Part shown: positions 6,725 to 20,083 of the stretch, in pieces
Numbering within the stretch: position 1 is the first letter of the stretch
Layout of the letters: every line of letters starts with the position of its first letter
Assembly: GCA_009785335.1 (NCBI GenBank)
Contig: WQWM01000018.1
Location: forward strand, 1-47,390
Source of the DNA: Oscillospiraceae bacterium
Lineage (GTDB): Bacteria; Bacillota; Clostridia; Oscillospirales; Acutalibacteraceae
Direction of reading: 5' to 3'
DNA length: 47,390 nucleotides
Notes under the pieces: model-generated
Databases searched by the model: none
What the model saw: only the letters and a program-made list of their open reading frames with translations
What the model was told of the DNA's origin: nothing
Program-made: the position numbers and the translations under genes

Positions 6725-7306
6725 TTGAACACCTGCATGATTGAAACCAGCGCACGCCACGTGCACGTCACCCAAGAGGTCCTAGATAAACTATTTGGGG
6801 AAGGTTATGCGCTCACGCCTGTGAAAGAACTTTCGCAGCCGGGGCAATTTGCCTGCGCTGAAAAAGTATTGATTACTGGGCCAAAGGGCAAGCTCAAAGC
6901 GCGGATTATCGGCCCCGCACGTGCTGTAACACAAGTGGAGCTTTCTGCCACCGATGCCCGTGCATTGGGCATCGCCGCACCTGTGTGCGAAAGCGGCAAG
7001 ACTGACGATACACCCGGCTGCACGCTCACTGGGCCTGCAGGCGAGATGGAAATTACACAGGGCTGTATCATCGCACAGCGGCACATTCACATGACTCCCG
7101 CTGACGCAGCACGCTTCGGCGTGGCAGACAAGCAAGTGGTGCAAGTGAAATACGCCGAGGGCTGCCGTCCCATTGTTTATGACGGCGTGTTGGTGCGGGT
7201 GAAAGAAACTTTCTTGCTGGCCATGCACATTGATGTGGACGAGGCCAATGCCGGCGGCATCAGTTGCAGCCAAACCAAAAGCCCAGTGGGTGAAATCATT
7301 GCCTAG
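6725..7306 (+). CDS. pduL: Phosphate propanoyltransferase, PduL-type phosphotransacylase
   Basis: Transfers acyl groups between CoA and phosphate (propanoyl- or acetyl-CoA to acyl phosphate). 193 residues, with the two His-rich zinc motifs of the family: ETSARHVHVT at the N-terminus and AQRHIHMTPADAARFG in the second barrel, plus the conserved HIDVDEANA near the end. The TTG start follows AAGGAG with 7 bases of spacing; an in-frame ATG four codons later is possible. There is no long N-terminal encapsulation extension and no microcompartment shell gene is nearby, so it is probably a housekeeping phosphotransacylase for acetate or propionate formation. The next gene overlaps its last codons. 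Confidence 0.95.
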   Translation: MNTCMIETSARHVHVTQEVLDKLFGEGYALTPVKELSQPGQFACAEKVLITGPKGKLKARIIGPARAVTQVELSATDARALGIAAPVCESGKTDDTPGCTLTGPAGEMEITQGCIIAQRHIHMTPADAARFGVADKQVVQVKYAEGCRPIVYDGVLVRVKETFLLAMHIDVDEANAGGISCSQTKSPVGEIIA

Positions 7307-7886
7307 TTTTAGTATGCATCTGGCGGTTGCGCGGGCGGTTAATGCTGCTCGCACGCCGCTTTACTTCGTTGGCGCGCTTGCGCCCGACGCCATGGACTAC
7401 CCACACAAAGAGCAGCTGCATTTTCGCACGTGTGAGTATCGCGCAGATGAATTGGCTAAGCTTGCCCATGCAACGGACCCTGCCGATGATTTCGCCGAGG
7501 GTATATTGGTGCACTTGTTCACCGACTGGCTGTGGGACACCACACACATGATGCACTACCGCGAGCACGACCCCAGCGACGACTGGTGGAGGCGTTATCA
7601 GGCGCACACGGGCGAAGCGTCGTCGCACATTTACTACACCGAGCCTTGGGCGCAGCCATTGTGGCAGGCCATGCTCGCCGTGCCGCAAGAAAATTACGGC
7701 ACCATTGCAGGCATCACGCCGCAAGATATCACCAATCTGATGCAAGGCGAAATGCGGCGAGTGCAGCGTGTGCGCGGGCCGTCGGCCTTCTTTTTTCCGC
7801 AGCTGGTGGAGGCATTCATCGCACAGGCAGCGCAAGACTATATAGCATGGAGAAACGCACATGAGTTTTCTGCATCAAAACATTGA
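7299..7886 (+). CDS. Zinc-dependent phospholipase C-like protein
   Basis: Members of the zinc-dependent phospholipase C-like family usually begin MPSFxxHLAIA. Here TTG at 7299 gives MPSFSMHLAVARAV, so it is chosen over the ATG at 7314, although the ribosome binding site is weak. Candidate metal ligands are H7, D33 (APDAMDYPHK), H38 and a later LVHLFTDWLWD plus HYREHD. About 195 residues, which is typical. It overlaps the end of pduL by 8 bases and the next cupin gene by 26 bases, so the three are translationally linked. It is predicted cytosolic since no signal peptide is seen. Actual substrate unknown; family proteins are usually annotated only as hydrolases. Confidence 0.75.
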   Translation: MPSFSMHLAVARAVNAARTPLYFVGALAPDAMDYPHKEQLHFRTCEYRADELAKLAHATDPADDFAEGILVHLFTDWLWDTTHMMHYREHDPSDDWWRRYQAHTGEASSHIYYTEPWAQPLWQAMLAVPQENYGTIAGITPQDITNLMQGEMRRVQRVRGPSAFFFPQLVEAFIAQAAQDYIAWRNAHEFSASKH

Positions 7887-8319
7887 TGATATTCCAGTCA
7901 AGTGCAAAAGCAAGCATGAGGGCTACGCGTTTCGCAAGCAGGACTTAATCCCCATGCGGCATGCCAATTGCATGGCTGCACTGTATGAAATTCCGCCAGG
8001 CACTGCGGCCTATCCCTATCATTATCACACGCAAAACGAGGAGCTATTTTACATCCTCAGCGGCACAGGCACGCTGCGCACCCCACAAGGCGAGCGATCC
8101 GTGCGAGCAGGCGATGCGCTGTTTTTCCCCGCAGGTGAACAAGGCGCACATAAGTTGACAAACACCGGCGACGAGCCGTTGATATATCTTGACTTCGATA
8201 CCGTGCATCCCGTTGATGTTGCGCTTTACCCGGATTCGGGGAAAATCGGCATTTGGGGCATGGGCATCAATCAGGTGTTTAAATCCGACACACAGGTTGA
8301 TTATTACGAGGGGGAGTAG
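7861..8319 (+). CDS. Cupin-domain protein
   Basis: A 152-residue single-domain cupin. The first metal-binding motif is visible as PYHYHTQNEELFYILSGTG (two His, one Glu) and the second as AGDALFFPAGEQGAHKLTN with its His. The barrel is followed by a short tail. Such proteins can be sugar isomerases, oxygenases or ligand sensors, and nothing here decides which. It overlaps the preceding gene by 26 bases in another frame, implying coupling. The ribosome binding site, ATGGAGAAACGCAC, lies inside that gene. Downstream is a large inverted repeat. Confidence 0.85.
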   Translation: MSFLHQNIDDIPVKCKSKHEGYAFRKQDLIPMRHANCMAALYEIPPGTAAYPYHYHTQNEELFYILSGTGTLRTPQGERSVRAGDALFFPAGEQGAHKLTNTGDEPLIYLDFDTVHPVDVALYPDSGKIGIWGMGINQVFKSDTQVDYYEGE

Positions 8320-8327
8320 GCTGCGAG

Positions 8328-8472
8328 CCACCCTCACCCCTCGCGGCTCGGGGAGCTCCCTCCCAAGGAGGGAGCGGAGGATATAAGAGGATAACAATAG
8401 CGTAGCTTTCGGCTGCAAGCCCACGCTCCCTCCTTGGGAGGGAGCTCCCAACCTCGGGTTGGGTGAGGGTGG
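8328..8472. repeat. Long inverted repeat (48-bp arms) downstream of the cupin gene
   Basis: Arm 8328-8375 (CCACCCTCACCCC.. to GAGGGAGC) is a close inverted copy of 8425-8472 (GCTCCCTCCTTGGGAG.. to GAGGGTGG). Each arm also has an internal palindrome, CTCCCTCC..GGAGGGAG. A related pair occurs at 46326-46473. With the hairpin repeat at 8630-8675 it fills the 372-base gap before prs; nothing else is seen there. Confidence 0.8.
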
Positions 8473-8629
8473 CGCACGAAGCGCAAGCCAGTTTATAAGG
8501 AAAGCGAGATTGTTGTATATGCAAAACAGCGTGCCCAGAGGCAGCGTAGCGTTACGTGAACGCGCACAGCGACATAATTTCACCCGAACTTACCGACTCT
8601 TTTAAAAGTCAATCAATCATATAATCCCA

Positions 8630-8675
8630 CCGCGAAGCGGCTAAAGTTTTTTGGTTCTTTTTTTCAAAAAAGAAC
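8630..8675 (-). repeat. Hairpin repeat, copy 2, directly before the prs ribosome binding site
   Basis: CCGCGAAGCGG, then TAAAGTTTTTTG, then the hairpin GTTCTTTTTTTC/AAAAAAGAAC. It is inverted relative to copy 1 but again has its hairpin next to the gene, ending five bases before AAAGGAG. Confidence 0.8.
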
Positions 8676-8691
8676 AGAAAAGGAGATTCTT

Positions 8692-9873
8692 ATGCTAATC
8701 CCAGGTGAATACAACAACGCGGTGCCCAAGGCGCAGTTGGGCGTGATTGCCCTGCCCGGTTGTGAGCAAATGGCAGCAACCATCAATGACTACTTGGTGA
8801 AGTGGCGCAAGCCGCATGCTGCGGAATTACCCGAAGGCCATCCTCGCCGCGAACACTACGCGCAGGATTGTTATCTCATCAATGCCAGCATTGAGCGCTT
8901 TGCGACCGGTGAGGCCAAAGCGGTCATCAAGCAAAGCGTGCGCGGGCATGACCTGTTTGTGCTGTGCGACTGCTTTAACTATGGCGTGACGCACAAGATG
9001 TACGGCATGCACTGCCCAACCAGCCCAGATGAACACTTCGCCAATCTCAAGCGTATGATTGGCGCGGCGGCCGGCAAAGAACAACGGCTCACGGTCATCA
9101 TGCCCATGCTTTACGAAGGCCGGCAGGACTGTCGTTATACCCGCGAAAGCCTAGACTGCGCCATGGCACTGCAAGAACTTGCCGGGCTGGGCGCGGCGAA
9201 TATCATCACCTTTGATGCGCACAACCCGCGCGTCAGCAACGCCATTCCCAACTGCGGCTTCGAGAACGTGCCGCCGATTTATCAAATGATTAAGGCCATC
9301 GTTAACCACGTGCCGGACATTAACATTGATAAAGACAACCTCATGGTTATTTCGCCCGATGAAGGCGGCATCAAGCGCTGCATCAATTACTCCGAAGTGC
9401 TGGGCGTTGACTTGGGTATGTTCTATAAGCAGCGGGATTACTCTCGCGTGGAAGATGGCCGCAATCCCGTGGTAGCGCATCAATTTTTGGGCAGCAATGT
9501 GCAGGGCAAAGACGTTATTGTGGTGGACGACATGATTTCCAGCGGCGGCAGCATGATTGAAGTGTGCAAGCAATTGCGTGAACATGGCGCAAGCCGCGTG
9601 TTTGTGTGCACGGCCTTTGGCTTGTTCAGCTCGGGTCTTGCGCCAATGGATCGCGCCTATGAAGACGGTCTGTTCGACAAAATCTTCACCTGTGATATGA
9701 TTTACACGCCTGAAGAGTTGCGGGCTCGCCCCTGGCATGTTAGCGTGCGCATGAGCAAATACATCGCATTTATCATCGACACCATGAACCACGATAAATC
9801 CATCAGCCGCCTGCTCACCCCCACAGACAGAATTCATCGTCTGCTGGTGAACAGAGGATATAGAATTGGTTAG
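8692..9873 (+). CDS. prs: Ribose-phosphate pyrophosphokinase
   Basis: Makes PRPP from ribose 5-phosphate and ATP, feeding nucleotide, histidine and tryptophan synthesis. The 393-residue product has the PRPP-binding loop VIVVDDMISSGGSM and a phosphoribosyltransferase-fold C-terminal half. Its N-terminal half has the family's FATGEAK and LFVLCDCFNYG segments. It is longer than the classic ~315-residue enzyme, as in a clostridial sub-group with extra loops, so activity is inferred from the loop. The ATG follows AAAGGAG, directly after a hairpin repeat. Confidence 0.9.
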   Translation: MLIPGEYNNAVPKAQLGVIALPGCEQMAATINDYLVKWRKPHAAELPEGHPRREHYAQDCYLINASIERFATGEAKAVIKQSVRGHDLFVLCDCFNYGVTHKMYGMHCPTSPDEHFANLKRMIGAAAGKEQRLTVIMPMLYEGRQDCRYTRESLDCAMALQELAGLGAANIITFDAHNPRVSNAIPNCGFENVPPIYQMIKAIVNHVPDINIDKDNLMVISPDEGGIKRCINYSEVLGVDLGMFYKQRDYSRVEDGRNPVVAHQFLGSNVQGKDVIVVDDMISSGGSMIEVCKQLREHGASRVFVCTAFGLFSSGLAPMDRAYEDGLFDKIFTCDMIYTPEELRARPWHVSVRMSKYIAFIIDTMNHDKSISRLLTPTDRIHRLLVNRGYRIG

Positions 9874-9895
9874 CAGTGTTTCGCTTTCCAAGTTT

Positions 9896-9985
9896 CGGGC
9901 GGATTTGCATCCGCCCCTACAGATGGATGTTTTCTGAATACTACTGCGAGCCGCAACATGTAGGGGCGGATGTAAATCCGCCCGG

Positions 9986-9986
<1 letters not shown>
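9896..9986. repeat. Pair of GGGGCGG palindromic repeats in opposite orientation
   Basis: CGGGCGGATTTGCATCCGCC with CCTACA (9896-9921), and the opposite copy from TGTAGGGGCGG to CCGCCCGGG (9959-9986). Each unit is itself a near-palindrome. The right copy supplies the possible GTG start codon of the next gene. Further copies lie at 10851, 26339, 26392, 45483 and 46709. Confidence 0.8.
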
Positions 9987-14369
<4,383 letters not shown>

Positions 14370-14374
14370 ATTTT

Positions 14375-14655
14375 GCAATTTTTTTGAAAAAAAGTTGCGC
14401 AAAAAACTTTTTCGTCGCTTCGCTGCGGACTATTTATGGAAGTTGAAAAAGCAAGCCTCGGCTCCTTCCTCGGGAAGGAGCTGGCGCACCTCGGGTGCGA
14501 CTGAGGAAGGCTCGCGGAGCGAAGATTTTCACGATAGTCGAAAAAACAAGCCCCAATTCCCCTGCGCAAAAAACTTGCCTTCATTTATTCCAAACTCAAT
14601 ATAAACACACCGCGAAGCGGATAAAGTTTTTTGGTTCTTTTTTTCAAAAAAGAAC
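14375..14655. repeat. Composite repeat block bounded by opposing hairpin repeats (copies 4 and 5)
   Basis: Left end: GCAATTTTTTTG/AAAAAAAGTTGC hairpin, then GCAAAAAACTTT and CGCTTCGCTGCGG (14375-14427). Right end: CCGCGAAGCGG, TAAAGTTTTTTG and the GTTCTTTTTTTC/AAAAAAGAAC hairpin (14610-14655) in opposite orientation. Between them is CTCCTTCCTCGGGAAGGAGC followed by CGGGTGCGACTGAGGAAGG, also found near 36050-36130. The block fills the whole gap between lacZ and the next gene and looks like a small non-coding element with terminal inverted repeats. Confidence 0.75.
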
Positions 14656-14675
14656 AAGAAAAAGGAGAAACTCTC

Positions 14676-17516
14676 ATGCAGCATTTGCAAACGATACAAG
14701 AACAATATGAAGCCCTCATCGCCCGCGCAAACGTGCCGAGCGAAAACAACGGCGTGTTCACGCGCTGGCAGCACCCGGTGCTCACACGCAACCACGTGCC
14801 ACCCACGTGGATGTACGACTTTGACCCCGCAAGCAACCCGCTTGGCCTGCAACGGCTGGGTGTGAATGCCACGTTCAACAGCGGCGCGATTTACAAGGAC
14901 GGCATGTATTATCTGGTCGCGCGGGTGGAGGGTCACGACCGCAAGAGCTTTTTTGCGCTGGCGAAAAGTGAAAAACCCACCGAGGGCTTTCGCTTTGTGT
15001 GCCCAATTGAGCTGCCCGACACCTGCCCCGAAGAAGTCAATGTGTATGACATGCGCTTGACCGAACACGAAGACGGCTGGATCTACGGCACATTTTGCAG
15101 TGAGTCGAAAGACCCCGATAACGCTGACCCCAGCGCAGCACTTGCGGATTGTGCCATTGTGCGCACGCAGGATTTGCTTGACTGGCAGCGTCTGCCGAAC
15201 TTGAAGTCGAAGTCTTCGCAGCAGCGCAATGTTGTGCTGCACCCGGAATTTGTGGATGGCAAATACGCTTTCTACACCCGCCCGCAAGATGGTTTCATTG
15301 ACGCGGGCAGCGGCGGCGGCATTTGTTTCGGGCTGAGTGATACCATCGAAAACGCCGAGGTAGGCGACGAGCGCGTCGTTAGTCCGCGGCGATATCATCA
15401 AATTACCGAAAGCAAAAACGGCGCCGGTGCCGTGCCTATCAAGACAGCACACGGCTGGTTGCACATTGCCCACGGCGTGCGCAACACGGCTGCCGGGCTG
15501 CGCTATGTGCTGTATGTCATCATGACTGACCTGAACGAACCTTGGCGTGTCACCCACGAGCCCAGCGGCTTTTTCATCGCACCGCAAGGTGATGAAAGAG
15601 TCGGCGATGTGAGCAATGTGGTGTTTTGCAATGGCGCCGCGCTGGACGACGACGGCAACCTGACCATTTACTATGCCAGCAGCGACACCCGCCTGCACGT
15701 GGCAACCACAACACTTGAACGGCTCATTGACTACACCCTCAACACCCCGCGTGACCCTGGTCGCAGCCCCGATTGCGTGAAGCAGCGCAAGGCCTTAATT
15801 TCGCGCAACGAGGCTTATCTGGAGTGCCAACGCTGGCTGGCTAACGTGCCTGCTGCAAGCCGTTGGCGTGCCGAGCTTGAAGCCATCGCCGCCGATGAAC
15901 CTCGCCGCACCGATGCCTTCTACCGCGATTTGGCCTTTGGCACAGGCGGTCTGCGTGCGGAAATCGGCGCGGGCAGCAACCGCATGAATCACTTCACGGT
16001 GGGTCGTGCCACGCAAGGCCTCGCTAATTTTATCATGAAGCAACACCCTGAAGAAGCCAACGCGAAGCAGCTCAAGGCAGTGATAGCCTACGACACACGC
16101 TATTGCTCGCAGGAGTTCGCACAGCATGCCGCACAGATTCTGCAAGGCAACGGCTTTGCGGTATATCTGTTTGCGCAGCCGCGTCCCACGCCCATGCTGA
16201 GCTTCGCTGTGCGTCATTTTGGTGCGCACACTGGTATCGTCATCACCGCCAGTCATAATCCACGAGAATATAACGGCTTCAAGGCTTATAACTCCACCGG
16301 CGGGCAGCTGACTGACGCCGCCGCGGGTGAAGTGCTGCGCGAAATGAACGCCTTGGATTATTTTTCTCCCATGCCGCTTGGGCAGGGGAAATTGAATGAA
16401 CTCAGCGAAGAATTCGATGAAATTTATTATGCAGCTGTGGAGAAATTCCTGCAAAAACCCGCAGATGGCGATAGCCTGAAAATGCTATATAGCCCACTGC
16501 ATGGCACGGGTCTTTTGCCGGTTACCGGGCTGTTAAAGCGCTTGGGCTATGGCGAAATTGACGTGGTGCCATCGCAAGCCTATCAAGACGAAGGCTGCAC
16601 GTTCCCCACGGTGGCAATGCCCAACCCGGAAGAAAAATGCGTGTTTGAGCCCGCCATGGAAATCGCCAAAACGAGCCGACCCGATGTCATTTTCGCCACC
16701 GACCCCGACGCGGACAGAATTGGCGTGCTGGTGCAAAACGGTGATGACTACGAAGTGCTCAGCGGCAACCAAACCGGTGCGCTGCTGGTGGATTACGTGA
16801 TACAACGCGGCGGGCTGCCTGCGAACCCGGGTGTGGTTAGCACGGTTGTCACGGGCACCCTAGCCGAGCGCGTTTGTCGCGCAAACGGTGTGCCGGTGCA
16901 GCTTGTGCTCACCGGGTTTAAGTATATCGGCGAGGTGATGGACGAGTGGACAACGAACCGCGCACATGATTTCATCTTTGGTTTTGAGGAAAGTTACGGT
17001 TATCTGCTGGGCGACCATTGCCGCGACAAAGACGGCGTGATTTCGGCAGCGCTCGTGGCAGAAATGGCTCTTTTTCACAAGCGGCAAGGAAAAAGCCTTT
17101 ACACCGCATTGCAAGCGTTATACGCGAAATATGGCCCCGTGGCAGATTTGTTGTATACCCATCAAGCCAAAGGTGCGGCAGGTGCGGCACAAATTGGCGC
17201 GTGGATGCAGCACATTCGCAAGCATTTTGCAACTTGCTTGCCGGGTGAAACTGTTGTGGCCATGGAGGACTATCAAACCCAGCAAACACGTGATTTACGC
17301 ACTGGCGAAACTGCTGCGATCACTCTGCCCAAGAGCAACGTGGTGAAGCTGCACTTGGCCGATGGCAGCTGGTTGGTGCTGCGTCCCAGTGGCACCGAGC
17401 CAAAAATCAAGCTGTATATCTGCACCAATGATGCCTTCAAGCCGGGCGATGACATTGCAGCGGCTGAATCGCGTGCAGATGAAATCCTAGCCAAAGCGAT
17501 GGAGATATTTTCATGA
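14676..17516 (+). CDS. Fusion: GH130 mannosyl-glucose phosphorylase + phosphohexomutase
   Basis: A 946-residue protein joining two whole enzymes in one uninterrupted frame; start ATG follows AAAGGAG directly after a hairpin repeat. Residues ~20-375 are GH130 of the 4-O-beta-mannosyl-glucose phosphorylase type: [12 protein letters not shown], then [17 protein letters not shown] with the likely general acid D125, and the family's closing [12 protein letters not shown]. Residues ~378-940 are a complete alpha-D-phosphohexomutase: [13 protein letters not shown], phosphoserine S526 ([11 protein letters not shown]), metal loop DPDADR (676-681), [13 protein letters not shown] and phosphate-binding RPSGTEPK from R903. 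GH130 phosphorolysis yields mannose 1-phosphate plus glucose; the mutase would convert the former to mannose 6-phosphate. Chemistry is known for each family; coupling by fusion is inference. The mutase could instead prefer glucose phosphates. The stop overlaps the next start (ATGA). Confidence 0.9.
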   Translation: MQHLQTIQEQYEALIARANVPSENNGVFTRWQHPVLTRNHVPPTWMYDFDPASNPLGLQRLGVNATFNSGAIYKDGMYYLVARVEGHDRKSFFALAKSEKPTEGFRFVCPIELPDTCPEEVNVYDMRLTEHEDGWIYGTFCSESKDPDNADPSAALADCAIVRTQDLLDWQRLPNLKSKSSQQRNVVLHPEFVDGKYAFYTRPQDGFIDAGSGGGICFGLSDTIENAEVGDERVVSPRRYHQITESKNGAGAVPIKTAHGWLHIAHGVRNTAAGLRYVLYVIMTDLNEPWRVTHEPSGFFIAPQGDERVGDVSNVVFCNGAALDDDGNLTIYYASSDTRLHVATTTLERLIDYTLNTPRDPGRSPDCVKQRKALISRNEAYLECQRWLANVPAASRWRAELEAIAADEPRRTDAFYRDLAFGTGGLRAEIGAGSNRMNHFTVGRATQGLANFIMKQHPEEANAKQLKAVIAYDTRYCSQEFAQHAAQILQGNGFAVYLFAQPRPTPMLSFAVRHFGAHTGIVITASHNPREYNGFKAYNSTGGQLTDAAAGEVLREMNALDYFSPMPLGQGKLNELSEEFDEIYYAAVEKFLQKPADGDSLKMLYSPLHGTGLLPVTGLLKRLGYGEIDVVPSQAYQDEGCTFPTVAMPNPEEKCVFEPAMEIAKTSRPDVIFATDPDADRIGVLVQNGDDYEVLSGNQTGALLVDYVIQRGGLPANPGVVSTVVTGTLAERVCRANGVPVQLVLTGFKYIGEVMDEWTTNRAHDFIFGFEESYGYLLGDHCRDKDGVISAALVAEMALFHKRQGKSLYTALQALYAKYGPVADLLYTHQAKGAAGAAQIGAWMQHIRKHFATCLPGETVVAMEDYQTQQTRDLRTGETAAITLPKSNVVKLHLADGSWLVLRPSGTEPKIKLYICTNDAFKPGDDIAAAESRADEILAKAMEIFS

Positions 17517-18604
17517 AACACAAACAGCTTAAAGTCATAAAAGTCATTGTGGTTATCTTGCTTACGATGCTTCTCATCGCTAGCTTGCTTGTTGCGGCAC
17601 TCGGTTTGGTATATCCAGCTGTGTTGCGTGCACGACATCGCATTGATACGCCCAATGGCATTGACCGAATGGAAGTTGTGACTATTGGCGGTGTAGACCA
17701 AGCCTTATATTTCAGAGGACAAGATGTTGAAAACCCTGTGATTTTGGTTATTCACGGTGGGCCGGCTTACCCAACCATGCCGCTTTTGCACACGTTTCAA
17801 TTTCCGTGGGAATATTACTTTACGATTGTGCATTGGGATCAGCGAAATGCAGGCAGAACGTTTTTCTTAAACGATCCAGCAGAAGTATTTGAAACGCTGA
17901 GCTTTGAACGAATCGTGCAAGATGCTTACGAAGTAACTCATCATGTCAGAGAAGTGCTAGGCAAAGACCAAATTGCAATCATGGGCTATAGCTGGGGTTC
18001 TGCGATAGGCACAGCACTGGTGCAAACCCACCCTCAATATTTCAATGGTTATATTGCTGTGGGGCAAACCATAGACAGAAATTTGGCAAGACCAGTTGCA
18101 TTTTCGGCCTTGCTTCAAGCAGCGCAGGAAAGCGGCAACAGCAGGCATATCGCACAAATCGAAGCGTTAGAGCCCTGGGCGATATATTTTGATAATTCGT
18201 TGACAGGTCAAATCAGGCAATGGCAAGCAAGATATGGGCAGGCCAACACCGGCTCGGATTTGCGCTCGATTTTAGATATCATGATGTCTCCGTATTATCA
18301 ATTTCAGCACAAAACATATTTTATGCGGAATTTTCAGCGCTGGAGCACGCCCCTAACGTTGCGGTATTTTAATGCGCGAGATTTCGGTGTGGAATATAGC
18401 GTTCCAGTGTTCTATATTCATGGCGTTCGGGATTTTCAAACACCCTACCCAGTTGCCAGAGACTTTTTTGATGAAATCATAGCACCGCACAAAGCGTTTT
18501 TCTCCATTCCAGATGCAAGTCATGATGTTTTTCGTGAAAACAACGAAGAACTTACTCGTGTGCTTATAGAAGAAATTCGCCCGACTTTAGTTGGGACATC
18601 ATGA
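17513..18604 (+). CDS. Membrane-anchored alpha/beta hydrolase, proline-iminopeptidase-like
   Basis: 363 residues. An N-terminal hydrophobic segment (about 8-35) suggests a signal anchor with the enzyme outside. The hydrolase fold shows the oxyanion motif HGGPAYPTM, the WDQRNAGRT segment typical of the S33 peptidase group, nucleophile serine in GYSWGSAIG, an Asp in [12 protein letters not shown] and the final His in DASHDVF. Likely an aminopeptidase or esterase; substrate unknown. It starts in a 4-base ATGA overlap with the fusion enzyme, so it is co-translated, yet its codon use is visibly more AT-rich than the fusion gene, hinting at separate origin. Confidence 0.85.
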   Translation: MKHKQLKVIKVIVVILLTMLLIASLLVAALGLVYPAVLRARHRIDTPNGIDRMEVVTIGGVDQALYFRGQDVENPVILVIHGGPAYPTMPLLHTFQFPWEYYFTIVHWDQRNAGRTFFLNDPAEVFETLSFERIVQDAYEVTHHVREVLGKDQIAIMGYSWGSAIGTALVQTHPQYFNGYIAVGQTIDRNLARPVAFSALLQAAQESGNSRHIAQIEALEPWAIYFDNSLTGQIRQWQARYGQANTGSDLRSILDIMMSPYYQFQHKTYFMRNFQRWSTPLTLRYFNARDFGVEYSVPVFYIHGVRDFQTPYPVARDFFDEIIAPHKAFFSIPDASHDVFRENNEELTRVLIEEIRPTLVGTS

Positions 18605-18659
18605 AAGACAATGTTATCAATGACCTAAGGTAAGCTTTGTGAAAAACGCAGATTTTTTA

Positions 18660-18688
18660 TTGACACATCGTGAATTTTCTGTTATAAT
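18660..18688 (+). promoter_or_regulatory. Consensus promoter
   Basis: TTGACA (18660-18665), 17-base spacer, TATAAT (18683-18688), 33 bases before the exported-protein gene at 18722. Confidence 0.88.
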
Positions 18689-18721
18689 GGTAGCATCTCG
18701 GAAAAAAGAAAGGAATTTTTT

Positions 18722-19348
18722 ATGAAAAAGCGTATACTTTCCCTCGCCCTTGTGCTGCTGCTTGGCATGGCAGTGCTTGCGCCCGCAGGTGCGACGAATC
18801 CCGGTGATGTTGGCAGCGTCATTTGGATGGGCGCGAACAACACCATCAGCGTGTTTGAGGTCTACAGCGGTTCCGCATCTGGCGGAACGTTGCTAAGAGA
18901 TGAAATCTGGATGCATAACACAATAACTGACGAGCTTGTGATGTTAATACGAGCAGGCAATTGGGGCGGTGCGACCTTTAACATGCTCATGTTGGATCAA
19001 CGCATCAACCAGCGTTTCTTTGCTTATTCTGCCGGCACTGCGTTTTCAGGCCATCATACCGGTGTGATGTTCCACGACATTGTGTTGCGCCGCAGCATTT
19101 TCCTGCCCCACATGATGTATATTGAGAGCATCACCAACCAGCGCGTTTATGTGCGCCATATCCCTGCGCTTGAAGCTTCTGTGCCCAGCGGAACGTTCTT
19201 CTTTTACATTTCAGAGCTTGCCACTGGCAATGTTACACTACAGTCCAGCACCCCCGAAACAACTTCATCCACGGCCATGGTTTGGTTATTGCTTGTGGTT
19301 GCTGCGTTGGCTGGTCTGTTCTGGCTGCTGTTTGGCGGACTAATTTAA
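18722..19348 (+). CDS. Exported protein with C-terminal membrane anchor (hypothetical)
   Basis: 208 residues. A signal peptide (MKKRILSLALVLLLGMAVLAP, cut near PAGA-T) precedes a ~150-residue extracytoplasmic region without a recognised motif, rich in hydrophobic and aromatic residues. A Ser/Thr linker (SSTPETTSSTA) leads to a C-terminal helix (about 187-207) ending within the membrane, with no basic sorting-signal tail, so no LPXTG anchor. It has its own promoter and an AAAGGAA ribosome binding site. It is followed by another small exported membrane protein, and the two may share a transcript. Function unknown. Confidence 0.75.
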   Translation: MKKRILSLALVLLLGMAVLAPAGATNPGDVGSVIWMGANNTISVFEVYSGSASGGTLLRDEIWMHNTITDELVMLIRAGNWGGATFNMLMLDQRINQRFFAYSAGTAFSGHHTGVMFHDIVLRRSIFLPHMMYIESITNQRVYVRHIPALEASVPSGTFFFYISELATGNVTLQSSTPETTSSTAMVWLLLVVAALAGLFWLLFGGLI

Positions 19349-19422
19349 GTCGCTTCGCTGTGTCCTAATCACCTTGAATCTAAAATTTAACACTAGTGTC
19401 TATCACAACATAGGAGATCACC

Positions 19423-19788
19423 ATGAAAAAATGTCTTAGCCTGATGCTTGCGCTTTTGCTGTGTCTCGCGTTGTTTGTGCCCACCGTGTCCGCGAACTAC
19501 ACCTTGGAAAACGCCTACGATTACACGCAAGATGCCCCTGCAGACGACGACACGGGTTCAGACGGCTTTGGCAGCATTGAACGCCCAGGCGAAACAAGAT
19601 GGCAAGTGGTGGTTTTGTTTTTATATGACCTGTTTGCCATGATTTTGGGCTTTGTGGGCAACATGTTTAGCGCGCTCCTAAGTGCTTTAGATAGCATCTT
19701 TAGCGCGACATTCAGCTTTTTGGGCAGCCTGTTTTCCTTGATTGTGGGCTTTGTGTATCGCTTGCTTGCCATGCGCAATGCCGAGTAA
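19423..19788 (+). CDS. Small exported membrane protein (hypothetical)
   Basis: 121 residues: signal peptide ([20 protein letters not shown], cleavage near VSA-N), a short acidic stretch ([15 protein letters not shown]), then a long hydrophobic region of ~65 residues (about 52-113) that could form two membrane or amphipathic helices, with repeated [25 protein letters not shown] patterning. The ATG follows TAGGAG. The signal peptide is followed by a hydrophobic body much as in the preceding gene, but no homology is evident. Function unknown. Confidence 0.65.
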   Translation: MKKCLSLMLALLLCLALFVPTVSANYTLENAYDYTQDAPADDDTGSDGFGSIERPGETRWQVVVLFLYDLFAMILGFVGNMFSALLSALDSIFSATFSFLGSLFSLIVGFVYRLLAMRNAE

Positions 19789-19808
19789 AATTATTTTGCC
19801 AAAAATAC

Positions 19809-19837
19809 TTGACAACCCTTCTTATATGTGCTATAAT
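19809..19837 (+). promoter_or_regulatory. Consensus promoter of the rpmG-secE-nusG-rplK-rplA cluster
   Basis: TTGACA (19809-19814), 17-base spacer, TATAAT (19832-19837), leaving a ~75-base leader before rpmG. Confidence 0.88.
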
Positions 19838-19918
19838 AGTTGCACCTGTGCGGAAGGGTTTTATTTTTTTGCCCAATTTACGCAACAGGGAGCCAATTAT
19901 TTTAAGGAGGCGCTAAAC

Positions 19919-20068
19919 ATGCGTGTTAAAATCGTAATGGCTTGCCAAGAATGCAAGCAACGCAACTACAACAAAGTGAAAAACAAAAAGAACACAACCG
20001 AACGGCTGGAGCTGCAAAAATATTGCCGCTTTTGCAAAAAGCACACCGCGCACCGCGAAACGAAATAA
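19919..20068 (+). CDS. rpmG: Ribosomal protein bL33
   Basis: 49-residue large-subunit protein. It keeps both zinc-binding pairs (CQEC and CRFC) of the C+ form, and has the family pattern KIVMACQEC and [13 protein letters not shown]. The ATG follows AAGGAGG. It heads the conserved rpmG-secE-nusG-rplK-rplA order of Firmicutes. Confidence 0.97.
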   Translation: MRVKIVMACQECKQRNYNKVKNKKNTTERLELQKYCRFCKKHTAHRETK

Positions 20069-20083
20069 AGGAGGGCGATTGCT

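Noticed and set aside
6725..7306. Bacterial microcompartment locus suggested by pduL
   Set aside because: No shell protein, no encapsulation peptide and no diol/ethanolamine enzymes are nearby.
14529..15698. 389-codon open frame on the minus strand opposite the GH130 domain
   Set aside because: The plus-strand frame encodes clear GH130 motifs. The minus-strand product is His/Ala/Val-rich low-information sequence typical of the shadow of a GC-rich gene, and it has no ribosome binding site.
14676..17516. GH130-mutase fusion as a product of a lost stop codon
   Set aside because: The frame runs smoothly through the junction (15780-15850) with coding-like composition on both sides and no leftover start signals. 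Only read data could exclude an assembly error fully.
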